A DNA stretch of 64,000 nucleotides from Haliclystus octoradiatus (taxonomy: Eukaryota > Cnidaria > Staurozoa > Stauromedusae > Haliclystidae): positions 18,135,344-18,199,343 of the forward strand of contig OU744449.1 of NCBI GenBank assembly GCA_916610825.1. The letters run 5' to 3'. The notes below the pieces were generated by a model, which saw nothing but the letters and a program-made list of their open reading frames with translations, did not search any database and was not told the origin of the DNA. A program made the position numbers and the translations under genes. Position 1 is the stretch's first letter, and each line of letters begins with the position of its first letter. Below, in pieces: positions 1 through 12,503 of the stretch.

Positions 1-2854
1 AACAATCTAACCATACTCACTGTGACCCTAGTTTATAAAAATAATGTTGCCTAACCAAGTATATTTTACTCTTGCTTATGTATAGAAATGTTATTTAAAC
101 AGTTTTGTTTTATGATCAATATTTGACATTTTAATAAGGAAGGCTCATCAATTTATGAAATTATAAAATTGTAGGCCTATTCGTATTTTGTCCTGTCATT
201 GATCAATTAAAATCAATCTGGCTCAGTGGCTCTCCTGGGTGATAATAATACTGTGACTTCTATTTTTTTTTACTAGGATTTAATTATGATTCGTGACGGT
301 TTGCAAATCCTACTACCCAAGGTATGTTATTTACCATTGTAGATTACATTGAGCAAACTAAATGGTTAAACCGAAGAAGATTATATTTTATTTTACCAAA
401 CTAAATGCTTATTCATTTAGCCTACAAATAAAATAGAAATTACTACGATCTATTGTAGACACGCGAGTATTATTGACATGAGATAAGATGTCCAGCATAC
501 AGCATTCCAAACGCGATATAATTATCAAAAGAAATACCGACAAAACTACATTTTTGATCATTAAACTCTTTAAAAAAATAACACCAGCGTACATTTTTTT
601 GTTCATCGCATGTTTTAATTCTGCTTAATCAACTGATGAAAAAAATCAGCGTGAAAAATGGTGTGCCCTTCATTCTATTGGACTCTAAAGCTTTTTCGAA
701 AAATTGAAGCATTGTAACAATTACTCAGAGTTTGTCAATAAAATGACATTAATCAATAGAAAACTGTTTATTCTATCCTGACGCGAAATTTTTATTTTAT
801 TAAACCAACAAACAAATGAGCTACAAGGAAAAGAAAGTTTTTAAGGATCATTGATCACAAAAAGGGTAAATATTAAACTGCTAATAAAATTGTTATTGTT
901 CATCTAAGATCAAAAATACTCCATATATGATATCTCCTTACCCATATCTACATGTGTAAAAAGTTTGAACAAAATCAATTTTTTTTTGGAACACGAAGCC
1001 GTTCGATTTGACCTGGACTGACTATGTTGTAATGTCCTTATAGCATAGTGAATGATTCTTGTTTATTGATATAATTTCAAGTTCGTTAAATAACATTAAC
1101 AGAGCGGATATAGTTCCGGCTGCTGGAAAGCTGTCCTCAAAATATAATGTTCTGTGCGTCCTTTGCGCATGCCTATGTAGATAGTTAACATTGCGTTGTC
1201 GATCAATCCAAATTAAATCTGAAGTAGTTTGTAAAAAAGTTCATAGCACCGACGCCGTAGATTGGATCGACTGTTTGGAATAAATATAAAACAGAAACGA
1301 TATTAAACATATCTATGCATTAATCATTTTATTCTGTGTTTGATTTATCGAATCTTTTCAGCGATGCGACCCAGCGTTTTAATATTTGAGTGTTGTGACA
1401 TTTATTTGACGCTCTTAAATGGTTTCACAGAATATTTATGAGTTTGTTTGCTTTTTCTATAAGTTTGGAGGTACGGTTTGGTGTGGCATCTAGCCTCGTA
1501 AATCCCTCATATAAAATGTTTTCAACCCTAGCACTTTAAATTTAAATTATTTTATATTCTATTATTAAGTTGACGAACAGAATTGTTATTAACGAGATCG
1601 AGGAACAGGACCATCCGTCGCCAGTCCGTTGTCTCTAGTACTAAGGATTCCGGCTGCCAGAACATTATCCACTGCGTAACATTTATGTTGATGCAGGCAT
1701 TTGCTGGTCATCTCTGTTTTGTAGAGTTTCAAAGTTGTTGTTTCTGGGCAGATAATGTGATACTTTTTAGTACATGAGCACATTTCAAGATTTCCAAATA
1801 GATGTTGATAACTCTATTCAGTATATGTATTTTTCTTTTTCTAAATAATAATTTACGTTGTAGCTATCTGTTTTTTTAATGTCTCTTCCTTTCACACATG
1901 AGAATTTTCAGACTTTTAATGGATTTTAAACTATTTTTCCATTGGAATCCATTACAAAATATCTAGATACCCTAGATTTCAAGCTGTTTTATTGATTTTT
2001 GGAGCATTGTCACTGTCTGAAGCTTGCACATGAATGTGTGTAACTTCAAGTAGCTGGTGTTAAACTACATCTCTGTTAAAAATTGAAATTTTACTCTGTT
2101 TTAAGCAACATTGAACAGTTTCATATATATGCGTAGGCCTATACATTGTATACAAGATCAAACTCATTGTAATCTATTTAATTTATGTATATTGGGTCTA
2201 TATTTACACTAGCCTACTAAGCTCTCTCCAAAGGACTTTTTGGAAAACCAACTATTAAAGTATAATTACACAAAACGAAAACACATTGGTAACCATCATG
2301 CAAGGGAAAACCTCTTACACTTCATACTGTACCAACTATTCATTCTTCGATCATACCAATACTTATATTGATCAATCAATTCAGTCATGTGACCATGCAG
2401 AAGTCTATGCAGAAGTTGGAAGTTTGTGGGGTACAAAGTCAAGCATGCCCCAAAAAGCTTCAGGAATGTGATTATATTTGGATGACTGAATCTTTATAGA
2501 TCGTTTGACTGTCAGGCACGATTATTCAGTAACATATGAAACTGACCAATTTCATTTATTTTTTTTCAATAACATCAACATTTCATACCACACTACTCTT
2601 ATTTCTGATTGCGTTTTCGGCCAAAAGCCGGACCAATAAAGTCTAACATGTTGGCATTGTTCCCGACTTCCGTCACTCCATTGATGTTTTTGCCAATAAA
2701 GGTATTTCTATTAATAAAAATATTATCTAACCAATTTGAAAAAGTAATTTAATTTAGGATAAAAAGTAAAAAATGCCATTATAAAAATTCATGCATGTGT
2801 GTTCAGTGATGAATTAAGCATACCACAATTTCTAAAACTAGCAATAATCTGTAT
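1..2854. other. No supported gene or repeat
   Basis: AT-rich sequence left of the Gypsy nest. Only short ORFs (about 60-65 codons) without recognisable domains are present on either strand, and I see no splice-bounded coding segment. I looked here for the missing first exons of ADSL and found none. It is either intergenic or intron. Confidence 0.5.
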
Positions 2855-2859
2855 GTGTC

Positions 2860-3014
2860 TGATCTGATAAATCTGATTGTATTAGACTTAATTTGACATG
2901 AAGACATGCCTCATCGTAGAGCACATGTTGATTTATCTACAATGTTAAAGTAGCCTCATACTCAATCTATGTTCAGCCTCAGCTGAAGTAAAGCAACTAG
3001 TTACAAATACAGCA
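2860..3014 (-). repeat. Gypsy 3' LTR (155 bp)
   Basis: Starts TGATCTGATAAATC directly after the target duplication GTGTC and ends ATACAGCA. From about 2,878 to 3,014 it matches 24,117-24,255 with scattered substitutions. On the minus strand the LTR opens with TGCTGTATTTG, so it has the usual TG...CA ends. Confidence 0.75.
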
Positions 3015-3095
3015 TCATCTTATAATTATGGAGGTATATGCTGCAAACTAATTTTAAAATATAAAATAGCTTCATTAAAAGTCATAGTAACGTTA

Positions 3096-5931
3096 CTAAA
3101 GGTTTAATCTATCTGGTAGCCGTCTGATCCGATGTGACTTGCATAACGCAATGTCATCAGTACTGCTCCCAGAGGCTATGGTACTGTTGTTGATTTCATC
3201 AGTTGTTACTTGTGGATCATGGATCTGTATTAGCAGGGATACTTTCATTGTTCTCAAAGCCATTGTACAGATTTTGAGTCTCTTGATGGTCATCAGTTGT
3301 TTCGTTTGATGTTGTTTCTCCAGAAAGTGCCAGTTGTTTCTCTCCCATCTGGAAATCGAACATGCCTTAATTGGGATTTGCTTCTAATAATTTCACGCTG
3401 TCTACCGGAGACTCATACTTATTGGACTGATTATGACGACGGAGAAGAACTTGACCAGGAGTGGTCAGCCAAGTTGTCATTGTTAGACCTGCTGTCATCC
3501 GACATTGGAGAACAAAGAAACGTTCATGAATTGTAGCATTTATAGCAGTGCATAGTAAAGAACGAATCGAGTGAAGGGCGTCAGAAAGTAAAGTCTCCCA
3601 TTGATTAATCGAAAGAATTCTGTTTTTAAGATTCAGGGAAACAGCTTCCAGATAAGGCCATTGTAATGCTCACTTTGTCCGTTTTCCTTTAGGTTGTATG
3701 GTATTAATTGTGTGACTTGTTGAAACACCATGATTTTTCAACCAATCTTTTAATTCAATAGAGAGAAAACTGGAGCCTCCATCAGAATGAACATATTGAG
3801 TCATCCCAAACATCGCAAATAGCTGGCGTAAGGATTTGGTAACTCATTTGTGGTAATATCTGAGCAAGCAAATGCAAAGGGAATCTTGAGAATTCATCTA
3901 CTACAGTTAAAATATACTTGTTTCTGGATGATGCAGGTGAAGGTCCTTTGAAATCTATATTCAGTCTCTCGAAAGTCTTTGTAGCTTTGATAAAATGTGC
4001 CGGTGATGGTCGACGGAATTGTGGCTTGCATTCCGTACAGATTTCACAGATGTCAGACGACGTACATCATTCACAGAGTATGATAGATTACTGCTTCTCA
4101 CAAAATGTAACATTCTAGTCACTCCTGGATGACATAGAACTGAATGTAATTTGGCTAGATCAGCATTTTGAGAATTGGTAGCTGAACATTTGATTTGTGA
4201 AAGTGCATCAGCTGGAGCATTTTCTATCCCAGGACGATATTTGATGTCAAAATTGTAACAAGAAAGTCTGAGTCTCCAACGCTGAATTTTATCATTCTTA
4301 ATTATTCCTGACTGACTTGAATTTAACATAAATGATACAGATTTCTGATCTGTAATCAGTGTAAAGTGTCGAATGATAAAAAATGTCGCCATTTTGTAAG
4401 TACCTCAATTATGGCATAAGCTTCCTTCTCAACCGATAAATGCTTTGCTTCATTTGAGCTTAAAGTTCTTGAAAGAAAAGCCAAAGGCTTTCCTGCTTGA
4501 TTTAAAGTAGCAGATGTGGAAAAATCGGATGCATCAGTTTCAATCACAAAATGTACATCTTCGTCAACAGATTGTAAGGGAGTAATAGGAGAATAATTCG
4601 ATAACGTGACGCAATTATTTCATATTTTCTGGTGGTAGTAGCTTCTCTAACGGTTGTAGTCGATCAGGATCCGGTTTAATTTGTCCATTGCATATCTGAT
4701 AGCCAATAATTTTAATAATGTTTGTCGAAAATACACTTTTTCTTGTGTTTATGGTAAGATTAAGTTTATCATCGACAGTCATAAAATTCATAAGATTTAC
4801 ATTGTGCTCTTCCTTTAATTTCCCACATATGGTAATGTCATCAAGGTAGGCAAAAGTGTCTTTAATATTGTGGTCCCTGGTAATATGATTGATAGTGTGT
4901 TAGAAATAGGATACACCATTTGTCACTCCAAATGGAATTCGGCAGAATTGGTATAATTGACCATCAGCTTCAAAAGCAGTCTAAGGTTTGTATTTGATGA
5001 TATGCTGACTTCAGGTCAATTGTGCTAAGGTAGCGATAGTTTACAATGTTCTTGCCAAGCTCATCAATCTTTAGTAAAGGGTATGCATCCAAACTTGTAT
5101 ATAGATTGATTGTTTGGGAATAATCAACCACCATTCTTTTCTTATGTCGTTCATTACTTGTAACCAATACCTGAGCTCTCCATGGAGAATTACTCTGCTC
5201 AATAATTCCTTCCTTGAGTGGAATAAAAGCTTTGTCAGATGAGCAAAATTTTCGAGATTATTGTAGCAATCGGTTTACAGTCTGGTGCCAAATTGCCAAA
5301 TAAATGTGGTGATGGTGTAGTCAGAGCTGACAATGCACATATGTTAAATGGAGCTTCATCACCTCCAAAGTTGAATTGAACACACCTGTGCTGTTTCAAA
5401 AAGTCAGTACCTAAGATTATTTCGGAGCACAATCCAGGTAGTAATGGGGCAACTACATTCTGACATTTGCAACCTTCTTGTTCAAAATTGATAAAGGTGC
5501 AGCTTTCTACTTTCAACATGGAAATCAGCAGTGGCCATATGAACTGTAGAAAGTTTTTCATTTTAAGGTTGAGTTTCTTTACCAAGTCAGGACAGATACA
5601 ACTCTCGCAGCTGCCAGTATCTGGTAAAGCATTTGTAACGGCTTCTTTTACTATTTTAGTACGCATATTTCTGTCTTGGGATACCTGGTTGTCTGGGCTA
5701 AAGTTGTTGTTTGAATAACAGCTGTACTTGATGATTTATTAGTACTATTAGATTTGCAGACTCTGCATGGCATATGACCCTTCTTAGTGCAATTATTACA
5801 CATAACATCTTTTGCAAGCAACTCGCTCTTGGATGACGGTTAGCAACACAGAAGAAACATTGTTCAATACTCTTTGGTGCGACAGCTAGTTGATGTAGTT
5901 CAGTTGAAGTATTGCTGTTATGAGTGTTACT
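3096..5931 (-). pseudogene. Gypsy gag 3' part and pol (zinc knuckles, PR, RT, RNase H, integrase)
   Basis: Broken minus-strand coding remnant, read from high to low coordinates. CCHC-type zinc-knuckle sequence with CFFC and CNNC clusters lies near 5,870-5,760. The aspartic protease motif LPDTGS is near 5,620. Reverse transcriptase has STIDLKSAYHQI near 5,000 and YLDD near 4,845. RNase H has ETDASDFSTSA near 4,530. Integrase follows, with the N-terminal HHCC region near 4,150-4,060, a core containing NIDFKGP and VVDEFSRFP near 3,960-3,860, and a further core block at 3,740-3,800. Stops and frameshifts recur in every domain. The domain order RT-RNase H-integrase is that of Gypsy elements. The 3' end after integrase has degenerated. 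Confidence 0.85.
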
Positions 5932-6064
5932 AGATCTAATATAATAATAATAATCTTTATTTTTATAGCGCACTTTCCAAAGTGCTCAAATGCGCTTAAC
6001 AATATTAAAAACAATAAAAAAATTTCAAACTATATTAATTACAATTAAAAGTTTACAAATGTAT

Positions 6065-8747
6065 TTAGTCTAATTTATATGCTATTTTAAATAAGTGAGT
6101 CTTTAATAATTTTTTAAAAATGTCAATACTTTTGCTGAGTCTAATATGATGTGGTAACTCATTCCAGTGGCGTGGTGCACATATGGAAAATGCTCTGGCA
6201 CCATAGGACTTCAAACGATAGGATGGCTGTTGTAGCAGACCTTGCTTTGACGATCGTAAAGTGCTCTGTGAATTATAGTTTTGCAAAAGATCACATAAAT
6301 ATGGAGGAGCAAGGCCATTAACAATCTTGTAGGTAAACAATAATATTTTGAATACAATCCGTTGCTCAATTGGTAACCAATGTAGCTCTACAAGAAGTGG
6401 TGTTACATGATCATATTTTCACTTACGGTAGATAAGCCTTGCAGCAGAATTTAAAACATGTTGCAATGATTTCAGAGCATATTGTGGTAATCCATATAGT
6501 AATGCATTGCAATTATCTATCTTGGATGTAACAAATGCGTGGATGAGCGTCTTTGTAGCTTGTTCATCAAGATAGGTGCGTACTTTTGAAATATTTCGAA
6601 GGTGGAAAAATGCGGACTTGCATAAGTTCTTAATGTGCTTGTCCATGCATATCACATCATCCAATACAGCTCCGATGTTACGAGCAGATGGAGAAACAGA
6701 AATAGTTGAACTACCAATCTGAACAGAGTGCAAAGATGTTACTGGGTGATGCTTTTGATGTAGAATAAGAAGCTCAGTTTTTTCATTGTTCAATTTCAAC
6801 TTGTTTTTTGTCATCCAATCATTAATATCTTTAACACACAATTCTAATCGATGTCGAGAGTTAATATCATCTCCAAGTATGGATGTTTTGAATTTCATAT
6901 AAACCTGTGTATCATCTGCATACCTATGATAGGATACACCATGGTTCTGCATGATCTTACCAAGAGGAGATGTATATAACAAATATAGCATTGGACCCAG
7001 CACGGAACCTTGTGGAACACCACACCATAGAGGACGACTTGAAGATGTAATAACGTCTTTATTTATACAAACAGTCTGCTTTCGATCAGAAAGGTAAGAT
7101 GTAAACCACTCATGGACAGTCCCAGTAATTCCAAAATCTGACGATAGTCGATGAAGCAGGATTTTATGGTCAACAGTGTCAAAGGCAGCTGACATATCTA
7201 ATAATATTAAGATGACGCAGTTGTTGTCATCAATTGATCTTAAAATATCATTTTGCACTTTGATGAGAGCTGATTCAGTGCTATGCCCAGATTTATATGC
7301 ACTTTGATACACTTCATTCAAATTGTTGCTAACAATATGTCCGTTGAGTTGAGAGGCCACCACCTTTTCACAAGCTTTTGATTAAAATGAAAGATTCGAA
7401 AGCGGTCGGTGATTTTTGAAAACTTCAGGTTCAAGAGAAGGTGACAAGAGTTGGTAAGAGTAATGCTTCTTTCATGTTATCAGCCATAATACCATCATGC
7501 AATGATGTATTTATTACTTTTGTAATAAACGGAAGGACAGATTTCAAACAGTCATTCATTACTTTAGAGGGTATTGGGTCAAGAACACATGACTTCTTAC
7601 TTAAAGTGGTAATAATAGGTAATACAACATCATCAGTTACAGCTTGAAACTTTGAAAATTGGATGCCGGTGTAAGGGACCATCACTGCCGTACTATTTTT
7701 GTCAGAAATGTCCAAATATTGAAGATCTCTTTGAATTGATACAATTTTTTCATTGAAAAAATCAGCAAACTCATTTGCAAGTGATTGGTTGCTTCGAGAT
7801 TTAGGAAAACGTTTTTCAGGCTTACGATGTAATAGTTTGTCAAAGTTTCTGAACAGGCTTTTGGATCTGATTTGTTGTCTTTGATAATCGTTGAATAGTA
7901 ATTGGTTTTAGCGTCAGATATACATGTTCTGATCAGATGACATTGTTCAACATATATTTGACGATGAATAGTGAGACCTGTTCATCGCCACACCCGCTCT
8001 AATTTCCTTTTCTTTTGCTTCTGTAATCTAATTTTATCACTGTACAAAGGTGAATCCGGTCTCAGTGTTATAGTATGTGTTATTAATGGGGCATGTGAAT
8101 TTAACAAGCTAGTTAGAGTATTGTTGTACATGCTAGTAAGATGGTTTATATCTTGTTTCAAGCAATATGAATCAGACAAAGCAGATGTTTCAATATCTTG
8201 ACGAAGTTTTTCAATGTCAATCGATTTGATTTTGCGGTACGAGATTTGTTTTCTTTCATATGCTATTTTTGGTATAGACAGTAGACAGCAGGCAATCGAA
8301 TGGTCAGATATGACAGGATCAAAAACATTGAAATTGCTTGCAATGTTTTCCTCTGATCGTGTGATAATTAGATCTAGAGTATGATCATTTTTATGCGTTG
8401 GTTGTACTATATTTTGTTGAAGATTAAATGTTTCCAAGATGTTCAAAAATCTCACTGCAGATTTGTCATTGGAATTATCGACATGGAAATTAAAATCTCC
8501 TGCAATAATCAGCGATCCTGTGACAGTCACTAATTGCTCCAAAAGGTTGGAGAATTCATGAAGAAATAACGGGATAGAACTGTTGTTTTTCTTTGAAGGA
8601 GGTGGTCGATATATAACAACAATACGCACCAGAGAAGGTGGATTTCCCATCAAATGATCAGTAAATTCAAATGAGGCATAATTATTGATTTTGATAGCTG
8701 TTTGCTCAATAATGTTAATCATGTTTTTATAGATTATTGCCACTCCT
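6065..8747 (-). pseudogene. LINE ORF2: endonuclease (C-terminal part), reverse transcriptase, tail
   Basis: Endonuclease (8,747-7,982) has GDFNFHVDN near 8,500 and VISDHSIACC near 8,320, the conserved late motifs of the APE-type nuclease. A linker follows to 7,431. Reverse transcriptase (about 7,700-6,419) has LLDMSAAFDTVDH near 7,200, PQGSVLGPMLYLLY near 7,000 and the catalytic YADDTQVY near 6,920. The C-terminal block (6,340-6,065) with GARAFSICAPRHWNELP is typical of L2/CR1/Jockey-group elements. The frame changes near 7,430 and 6,419, so no full protein is made. The reading frame runs directly into the CACTA insertion at 8,748. Confidence 0.88.
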
Positions 8748-10870
8748 CACTACGAACTCAAAGTGAGTAAAAATCGCGTAAAAATCACGCAAAAATCGCG
8801 TAAAAACGATCGCGTAAAAACCGCGTACAAAGCACCGAATTTACGCGGTTTTCATCGAGTAGAAATCACGTAAAAACTGGGTAATACATGGATGTATTTC
8901 GTGTAAAAGTCAGGTAGAAAACGAACATTAATATAGGGTGATAATTGCGTAAATATCAAGTTAAAATTGGGTGTTAATGAGTTGAGAATCGTGTAAAATG
9001 TAGTACTATTCTAAATAGAGTATCCTCCAATTATTTGTCCCTTTTCAATCTTACTTGTTCAAATAAAGATTGAAATTTACAAGAAGAAAGAATGAAAGAA
9101 GAAATAACGAAGACTTCGATCTATGAAACAAGTTCTGACATTCAAGGATGTAATATTATAATATACAATACAATTACATTATGTATACAGTTACTATCGT
9201 TTAGTTTACATATAATAGATACAATACAATTTAATTATCACTCAAGGTAGACAGAAAGACAAGCGATTTAATTAAGAGACTTAGCATTGCACGTCTTTTA
9301 TCGCTTTTAAAATACTTATATGTGAAGTAGTACTGTATAACCTTTGTAAATTTATTAAGCTTTTATTGTCGGATAACTTTTCAAAGAGCTTCAATTCAAA
9401 ACGTGTCCACTGTCCAGCTTTATAAGTGCTAATATATGCCGTCATAATCCATAGCCTTCTCCTAACAAGGAAGCGAATTACAAATTAATTAACTACATCT
9501 GCACATCATGCATGTGTGTGGTCGATATAAAAGATTGACTTCAAAACTTTACCTGATGTTGTATGTTGTTTGTTGCAATTCTTCTAAACTTCTAATGTTT
9601 TCTAAGAAATGATATAAAGGACGACCAAACGATAAACATAAACATAATATTGTTTGCACATGTCCGATATCATTGATTCAGTATTTCATAATATTCATCT
9701 TAATTATTTGCGTTATGCAAATATTTGTAATTGACAACAACAACACTTCACCTGTGAATCTCGTGACTATGAGTATTGACAATCTTTCATTTCATATCAA
9801 ATATAGTAAAGTGCTAAAAATGAAAATCAATAAACACATTTCAGATTACGGAGGTACAGTCCTCTATAATCTCTTCAAAAACTCTGTAGTTTCAAAGCTA
9901 CAAGCGCTTACCTTTAAATTAAACAATCCAATGAATTACACATTTTGGTTTCACTTTACATTTTGCATAAAAACAAGAAATTCAAAGGACCGATTAATAA
10001 AATGTCATGAATTTGTTGGATTCAATAAACAAGGCAAGCAATAGTACAGTAAATGAAAATATAAAATATTTCCCAAGGCTCTATCCAATTTAATAATTAA
10101 TATATCATACCTTATTAATTAATATCGTTCTTTTCCTCTCTTGAAGATAATAACTTTACCTATAAAAAGTAGATTAACAGTCTGAAAAATACGGCGGTAA
10201 ATGATTTAGCGATAAGAATTCGTAACGTCTTAACAAAGTTTACTCACCGCTAAATTGTTTTATAGCATCAATAATATAATGTAGCTTTCGTTGATGCTGT
10301 TTGCTCCTACTCAACAACCATTCAAAATAAAAACGAAGACGGAAGAAAGATTTTCACTGATGTTATTGGCAACCAGTTTTGACGAAACCACGTTCGATTT
10401 TCGTGCTGAAAGCATAGCTGAAGTACTTGAACGTTTATATTTTTATAAGTGTCTTTATAATCATAAATAAATAAATACAGTGTAGCAGGATAGACACTCA
10501 AAATATAATGAAATTAAACTAACAGTATTAGAGAAGAGGGAAGTATCCTTTTGTTTATAACTTAACCAAATTAAGATATGTAATGAAATACATGGAATTT
10601 TAAGTTCTTCCGTCAGGTCATTCAATTATTAATGTTTTTAATAATTATTATTAATATTCTACGTGATTTTTACGTGATTATGTTTTGATTCGAAAATCTA
10701 AAATTTTATTTACGTGAATTTTACGCGATGCAATTACTTTTACGCTATTTTTACGCGATTCGTAATTTTTCATTTTTACTTTTTTACGCGATTTTTACGT
10801 GATGGAACCGAATTTACGTGACGTTAACACGACATCTACGCAATATTTACGCGATTTAACGTTCATAGTG
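8748..10870. mobile_element. Non-autonomous CACTA-type (CMC/EnSpm-like) DNA transposon
   Basis: 2,123 bp. The left end starts CACTACGAAC and the right end is GTTCATAGTG, so both termini read CACTA(C/T)GAAC inwards. The 3-bp target duplication CCT lies at 8,745-8,747 and 10,871-10,873. About 190 bp at each end is packed with degenerate copies of a TAAAAATCGCG/CGCGATTTTTA motif. Such subterminal repeats are known as transposase-binding sites in CACTA elements. Without the insert and one CCT the interrupted LINE frame is continuous, which confirms both boundaries. The interior is AT-rich and no transposase is recognisable. Confidence 0.85.
9673..10044 (+). CDS. Unrecognised 123-codon ORF inside the CACTA element
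   Basis: The only ORF above 100 codons in the element. The product starts with a hydrophobic stretch (IIFILIICVMQIF) that could be a signal or membrane segment, followed by a lysine- and asparagine-rich body. I recognise no domain and no transposase motif. Its composition matches the surrounding AT-rich DNA, so it may be a chance ORF. Confidence 0.2.
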   Translation: MIQYFIIFILIICVMQIFVIDNNNTSPVNLVTMSIDNLSFHIKYSKVLKMKINKHISDYGGTVLYNLFKNSVVSKLQALTFKLNNPMNYTFWFHFTFCIKTRNSKDRLIKCHEFVGFNKQGKQ

Positions 10871-11374
10871 CCTCCACCTCGTTTTCCCCTTGGCTTATGT
10901 CGAGCTGATGTTTTTTACTACAGATGGTGAAGTGGTGATTGTTGATCGGCATTCTATCGAAACAAGATTAGTTCTGCAAATATTTTTACGTTTTGTTGGT
11001 GACCTTTGTTTGGGAATAATTACATCAATGCTGGAATGACAAGGTATTACTATTAAATTTGAATGGTTTGCACCTGACTGAGTTTGACTTTGAATTGGCC
11101 TTTATGATGGGATTGTAATGTCATTGTGTTGATTATAAGCAATATTTTTGCTGTGATTACTCCGAGTCCTGATATTTTTCAAATAATTAATAATCCTTAT
11201 CTTTTTACCACCTCTTGGTCTTCTTCTTCTTTTCTGTCGATGTCTTTGTTGGTAATGAAAAGCATATTCATCATTTGCAAATGTACATGACAACGACTCA
11301 TGGCAACGTAACTGAAAGATCTCCTCACGACTATACGATAACACCATCCCAAAAAGACTTAAAATATATATCAA
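10871..11374 (-). pseudogene. LINE ORF2 N-terminal remnant
   Basis: The 5' part of the LINE open reading frame, upstream of the CACTA insertion. A strongly basic stretch RQKRRRRPRGGKK lies near 11,220. This kind of sequence often precedes the endonuclease in L2/CR1 elements. Near the insertion, GKRGGG is encoded just before 10,871, and its frame continues as VAIIYKNM on the other side of the insert. The N-terminal endonuclease motifs expected between these blocks are absent, which suggests an internal deletion. There are several stops. Confidence 0.65.
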
Positions 11375-11588
11375 AATGTTAACAGTGCAGTAAAAAAAAA
11401 TTAAAAGAAATAATCAAATTTAAAAAAACAATATTAAAAACTATAACTTGAGATACTCTGTAAAAATTTAAAAGTGTAAATTGGCGAAAAACGTCGTAAA
11501 ACGTTATATATACAATAAAAATAGTTTTTTTTTGGATGAACGGCTGAAAACACGTCCGTCGCCACAAAAGGCGTCTAACAGGAGATCT

Positions 11589-12151
11589 ACTTGAAATTGG
11601 TTTGTAGAAGCTACAAAGCTAGATTGCCAAGATATGATATTTGTATTGTAGCCTTCCGAGTTTTTCTGTGCTATTTCCAAAGAACGAGCTTGTTGAACTA
11701 TTGTATCAAGATCTAACTCTTTGTTTTCTAATAATCTTTGTCTGTTAGTATTAGATTTCAGACCACTAATAATTAAGGCGTCTTGAATTGATATATCCTA
11801 GTTTTCCTTTGCAGTCAACATTTTGAATTTACAATCTTTACTTAATAAATTGAGAGCTTGCAAATATTTATCTAGAGATTCATCAGGCTGCTGATGCCGG
11901 GTAAACAGTAAATACCTTGCATGTATTTTGTTGGGTTCCTTCACATAGATGACGTTAAGAGATGCAATGGAAGCTCCATAGTCTACACAATCAGGTATAT
12001 ATTCATATATGTCTGGAGAATTATGATTGATAAGAGTACTCAACTTGCCAAAAGGTTTTCAATGGTCCTGTACCAGTGGGTCCATTGACGTTTAGCGAGA
12101 TAAAGAACTTGGATCAGTATTAAATCTTTCAGGTTTCAGGAATCTATCCAT
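11589..12151 (-). pseudogene. Gypsy gag N-terminal part (broken)
   Basis: Begins with MDRFLKPERF at 12,151 and continues through capsid-like sequence with YLLFTRHQQPDESLDKYLQ and LNLLSKDCKF, then RQRLLENKELDLDTIVQQAR. This is the gag arrangement typical of a widespread invertebrate Gypsy lineage (K02A2.6-like polyproteins, from recollection of the family). It has an in-frame stop near 12,098, another just after LTAKEN (about 11,798), and a frameshift. It is cut at 11,589 by the LINE at 5,938-11,582; its continuation (zinc knuckles) lies at 5,931 and below. The start is only about 30 bp from the 3' tail of the second LINE. Confidence 0.8.
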
Positions 12152-12181
12152 GATTTCAAGAAGATAATGAGCTAGTAATAT

Positions 12182-12184
12182 TTT

Positions 12185-12219
<35 letters not shown>

Positions 12220-12220
12220 T
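12182..12220. repeat. (CAT)n microsatellite, LINE 3' tail
   Basis: About 12 perfect ATC/CAT triplets. On the minus strand they form the (ATG/GAT)n 3' tail of the LINE whose reverse transcriptase ends at 12,504. Confidence 0.9.
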
Positions 12221-12503
12221 CAATTTATTTAAACTCGTTTTTAACTGTTAATTAGATACAGTTGCCATAGATTGCATGTTTTATTAAAAATTGAGGCGTG
12301 TAATATGACATAAGTAATATTAATAATAAACTAATAAACTATAAATATAATTTTTTAAATAATTTTTTATAAGCTATATATTCCACTTCTATCGTAATAA
12401 TGATGTTAGGTCAATATTCTTAAGCTGAGATCCAAGATGCTGTTTTTTCTCAATTGATTTTTGTCTATGCCAAATTTATGGGAAAGCTTGTTGTTTAATG
12501 CTG

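Larger units (their letters stand above)
5938..11582 (-). mobile_element. L2/CR1-type LINE inserted in Gypsy gag, itself split by a CACTA element
   Basis: Minus-strand non-LTR retrotransposon. The 3' end (left) has a (TTA)n tail preceded by a GCGCTATAAAAATAAAG segment, as in many L2-type elements. The right (5') end lies in the Gypsy gag. AGATCT occurs at both junctions (5,932-5,937 and 11,583-11,588) and is a probable target duplication of at least 6 bp. Subtracting the 2.1-kb CACTA insert leaves about 3.5 kb. Endonuclease, reverse transcriptase and C-terminal domains are all recognisable. The first half of the endonuclease is missing. Confidence 0.85.

Noticed and set aside
9673-10044. 123-codon ORF as a transposase
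   Set aside because: No catalytic or DNA-binding motif; composition equals the surrounding AT-rich DNA. Kept only as a low-confidence ORF.
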